Of a stretch of DNA of 64,000 bases, positions 63,363 through 64,000 are shown piece after piece. Source of the stretch: Chloroflexota bacterium. Lineage in GTDB: Bacteria > Chloroflexota > Dormibacteria > Dormibacterales > Dormibacteraceae. The number at the start of each line of letters is the position of its first letter. The first letter of the stretch is position 1. A model generated the notes under the pieces. That model made no database searches, was not told the DNA's origin, and saw nothing but the letters and a program-made list of their open reading frames with translations. A program made the position numbers and the translations under genes. The stretch is from contig VBGP01000021.1 in assembly GCA_005880795.1 (NCBI GenBank), positions 1 to 64,000 on the forward strand, written 5' to 3'.

Positions 63363-64000
63363 GTGACTGCGGCGGCCGTACCCAGAACATCGGGTGCCAT
63401 CGTCGAGGCGAACGGTCCGTCCGGGTTGTCGATCAGCCAGACGTGCAGCATCTGCGGCGTCGTCTTGTGGGTGCTGCCACGCGGACACGATCCGCTCTTC
63501 TCGTTGGCGTTGGACGATGGATCGTTCACGAATGCGACCGCCATTCCCGTGACGTCGTCGAAGCAGATGTTGGAGTGCTGATGCCAGACGGTCAGCGGTC
63601 CCCCGACCTGCGGGCCGGACTCGAAGCTCCTGGGCATGATGTACATCGCACCGATCAGCACCGGGCCTTGCTTCGCGTTGAAGTAGATGAGCGACTGGAC
63701 GTGCAGCGGGTTCAGGATGTCGGCGTCGGTCAGGTAGGCCGGGTTGACGTAGTGCACGACCTGGTCGGCCTCCGGCTCCATCGCTTTGTAGCCGGCCGCC
63801 ATGGCGGCGTTCAGGCTGGCATACCTCGCGACGGACGCCTTCGTGTCGGTGACCAGCTTGGCTGCCGCCGCCAGCTCGGTCGCGGTGGGCTGCCGCTCGA
63901 GCGTGGAACTCGTGTGGTTATGGGTCGCCGTCGTGGAAGAGGTCAAACCCGACCGTTCGACCGAGGCCGCCCACCCCGCGATGTCGCCGGATACCACCAG
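63359..64000 (-). CDS. Partial secreted or surface protein of unknown function (5' end off window)
   Basis: The minus frame is open to the right edge, so the true start lies beyond 64000. The visible 213 codons have a Thr/Ser/His-rich linker (TTATHNHTSSTLERQPTATE), a helix (ASVARYASLNAAMAAGYKAM) and a beta-rich C-terminus (HYVNPAYLTDADILNPLHVQ, QHSNICFDD, LHVWLIDNPDGPFAS). The His and Asp residues could bind metal. I recognise no family with confidence. It is convergent with the substrate-binding gene (4-base overlap). Confidence 0.6.
   Translation of the reverse strand: MVVSGDIAGWAASVERSGLTSSTTATHNHTSSTLERQPTATELAAAAKLVTDTKASVARYASLNAAMAAGYKAMEPEADQVVHYVNPAYLTDADILNPLHVQSLIYFNAKQGPVLIGAMYIMPRSFESGPQVGGPLTVWHQHSNICFDDVTGMAVAFVNDPSSNANEKSGSCPRGSTHKTTPQMLHVWLIDNPDGPFASTMAPDVLGTAAAVT

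Overview
The window is a 64 kb piece of a high-GC bacterial chromosome with dense, mostly single-copy housekeeping and accessory genes. I see no rRNA, phage, transposase or CRISPR array. Start codons are a mix of ATG, GTG and TTG. Both tRNAs encode their CCA ends. Many genes have a TANNNT hexamer 6-9 bases before the start codon with no Shine-Dalgarno site, the signature of leaderless mRNAs. With the GatCAB/LigA/PcrA cluster, a DUF385-type deazaflavin-dependent oxidoreductase and a TRAP homologue, this suggests a soil Terrabacteria lineage (Chloroflexota or Dormibacterota-like). That placement is inference; no phylogenetic marker was searched.

Layout. 1-4.7 kb: partial PH-domain membrane protein, ribosomal protein S21, an HtrA protease, a cellulose-synthase-like glycosyltransferase and a MarR regulator. 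4.7-11.2 kb: a heterodimeric ABC exporter under a near-consensus promoter, a UBP zinc-finger protein and cytochrome bd oxidase (cydAB). 11.2-14.6 kb: MarR-SDR-DUF385-MFS operon. 14.6-23 kb: a membrane molybdopterin enzyme, CPBP protease, degenerate receiver, DEAD-box helicase, ChrB-domain protein, methyltransferase and secreted proteins. 22.8-28.8 kb: a two-component operon divergent from three consecutive CPBP genes.

28.8-31.1 kb is the most interesting stretch. An AhpD-like gene is interrupted only by an in-frame TGA exactly where the second Cys of the C-x-x-C active site belongs, and a hairpin of SECIS-like geometry follows it. Next to it lie a SnoaL-like gene, a TetR regulator and a small membrane protein. 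The AhpD and SnoaL genes share a three-block promoter/operator with identical internal spacing.

31.1-44.9 kb: a modular secreted protein, small membrane proteins, tRNA-Thr, a rhodanese, a homologue of the tryptophan RNA-binding attenuation protein (TRAP/MtrB) overlapping dnaE, an aminotransferase, an RNA uracil methyltransferase and a PHP phosphatase. 44.9-54.1 kb: gatCBA genes, ligA, pcrA and a GAF-guanylate/adenylate cyclase. 54.1-64 kb: a transglycosylase with a structured leader, PlsC, a secreted PKD protein beside a MacB-like ABC protein, a serine hydrolase, tRNA-Lys, a Trp/Pro-rich membrane protein, an oligopeptide-binding protein and a partial secreted protein.

Several families of short dispersed palindromes occur. 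One copy sits in frame inside dnaE and another in frame at the 5' end of the MFS gene.
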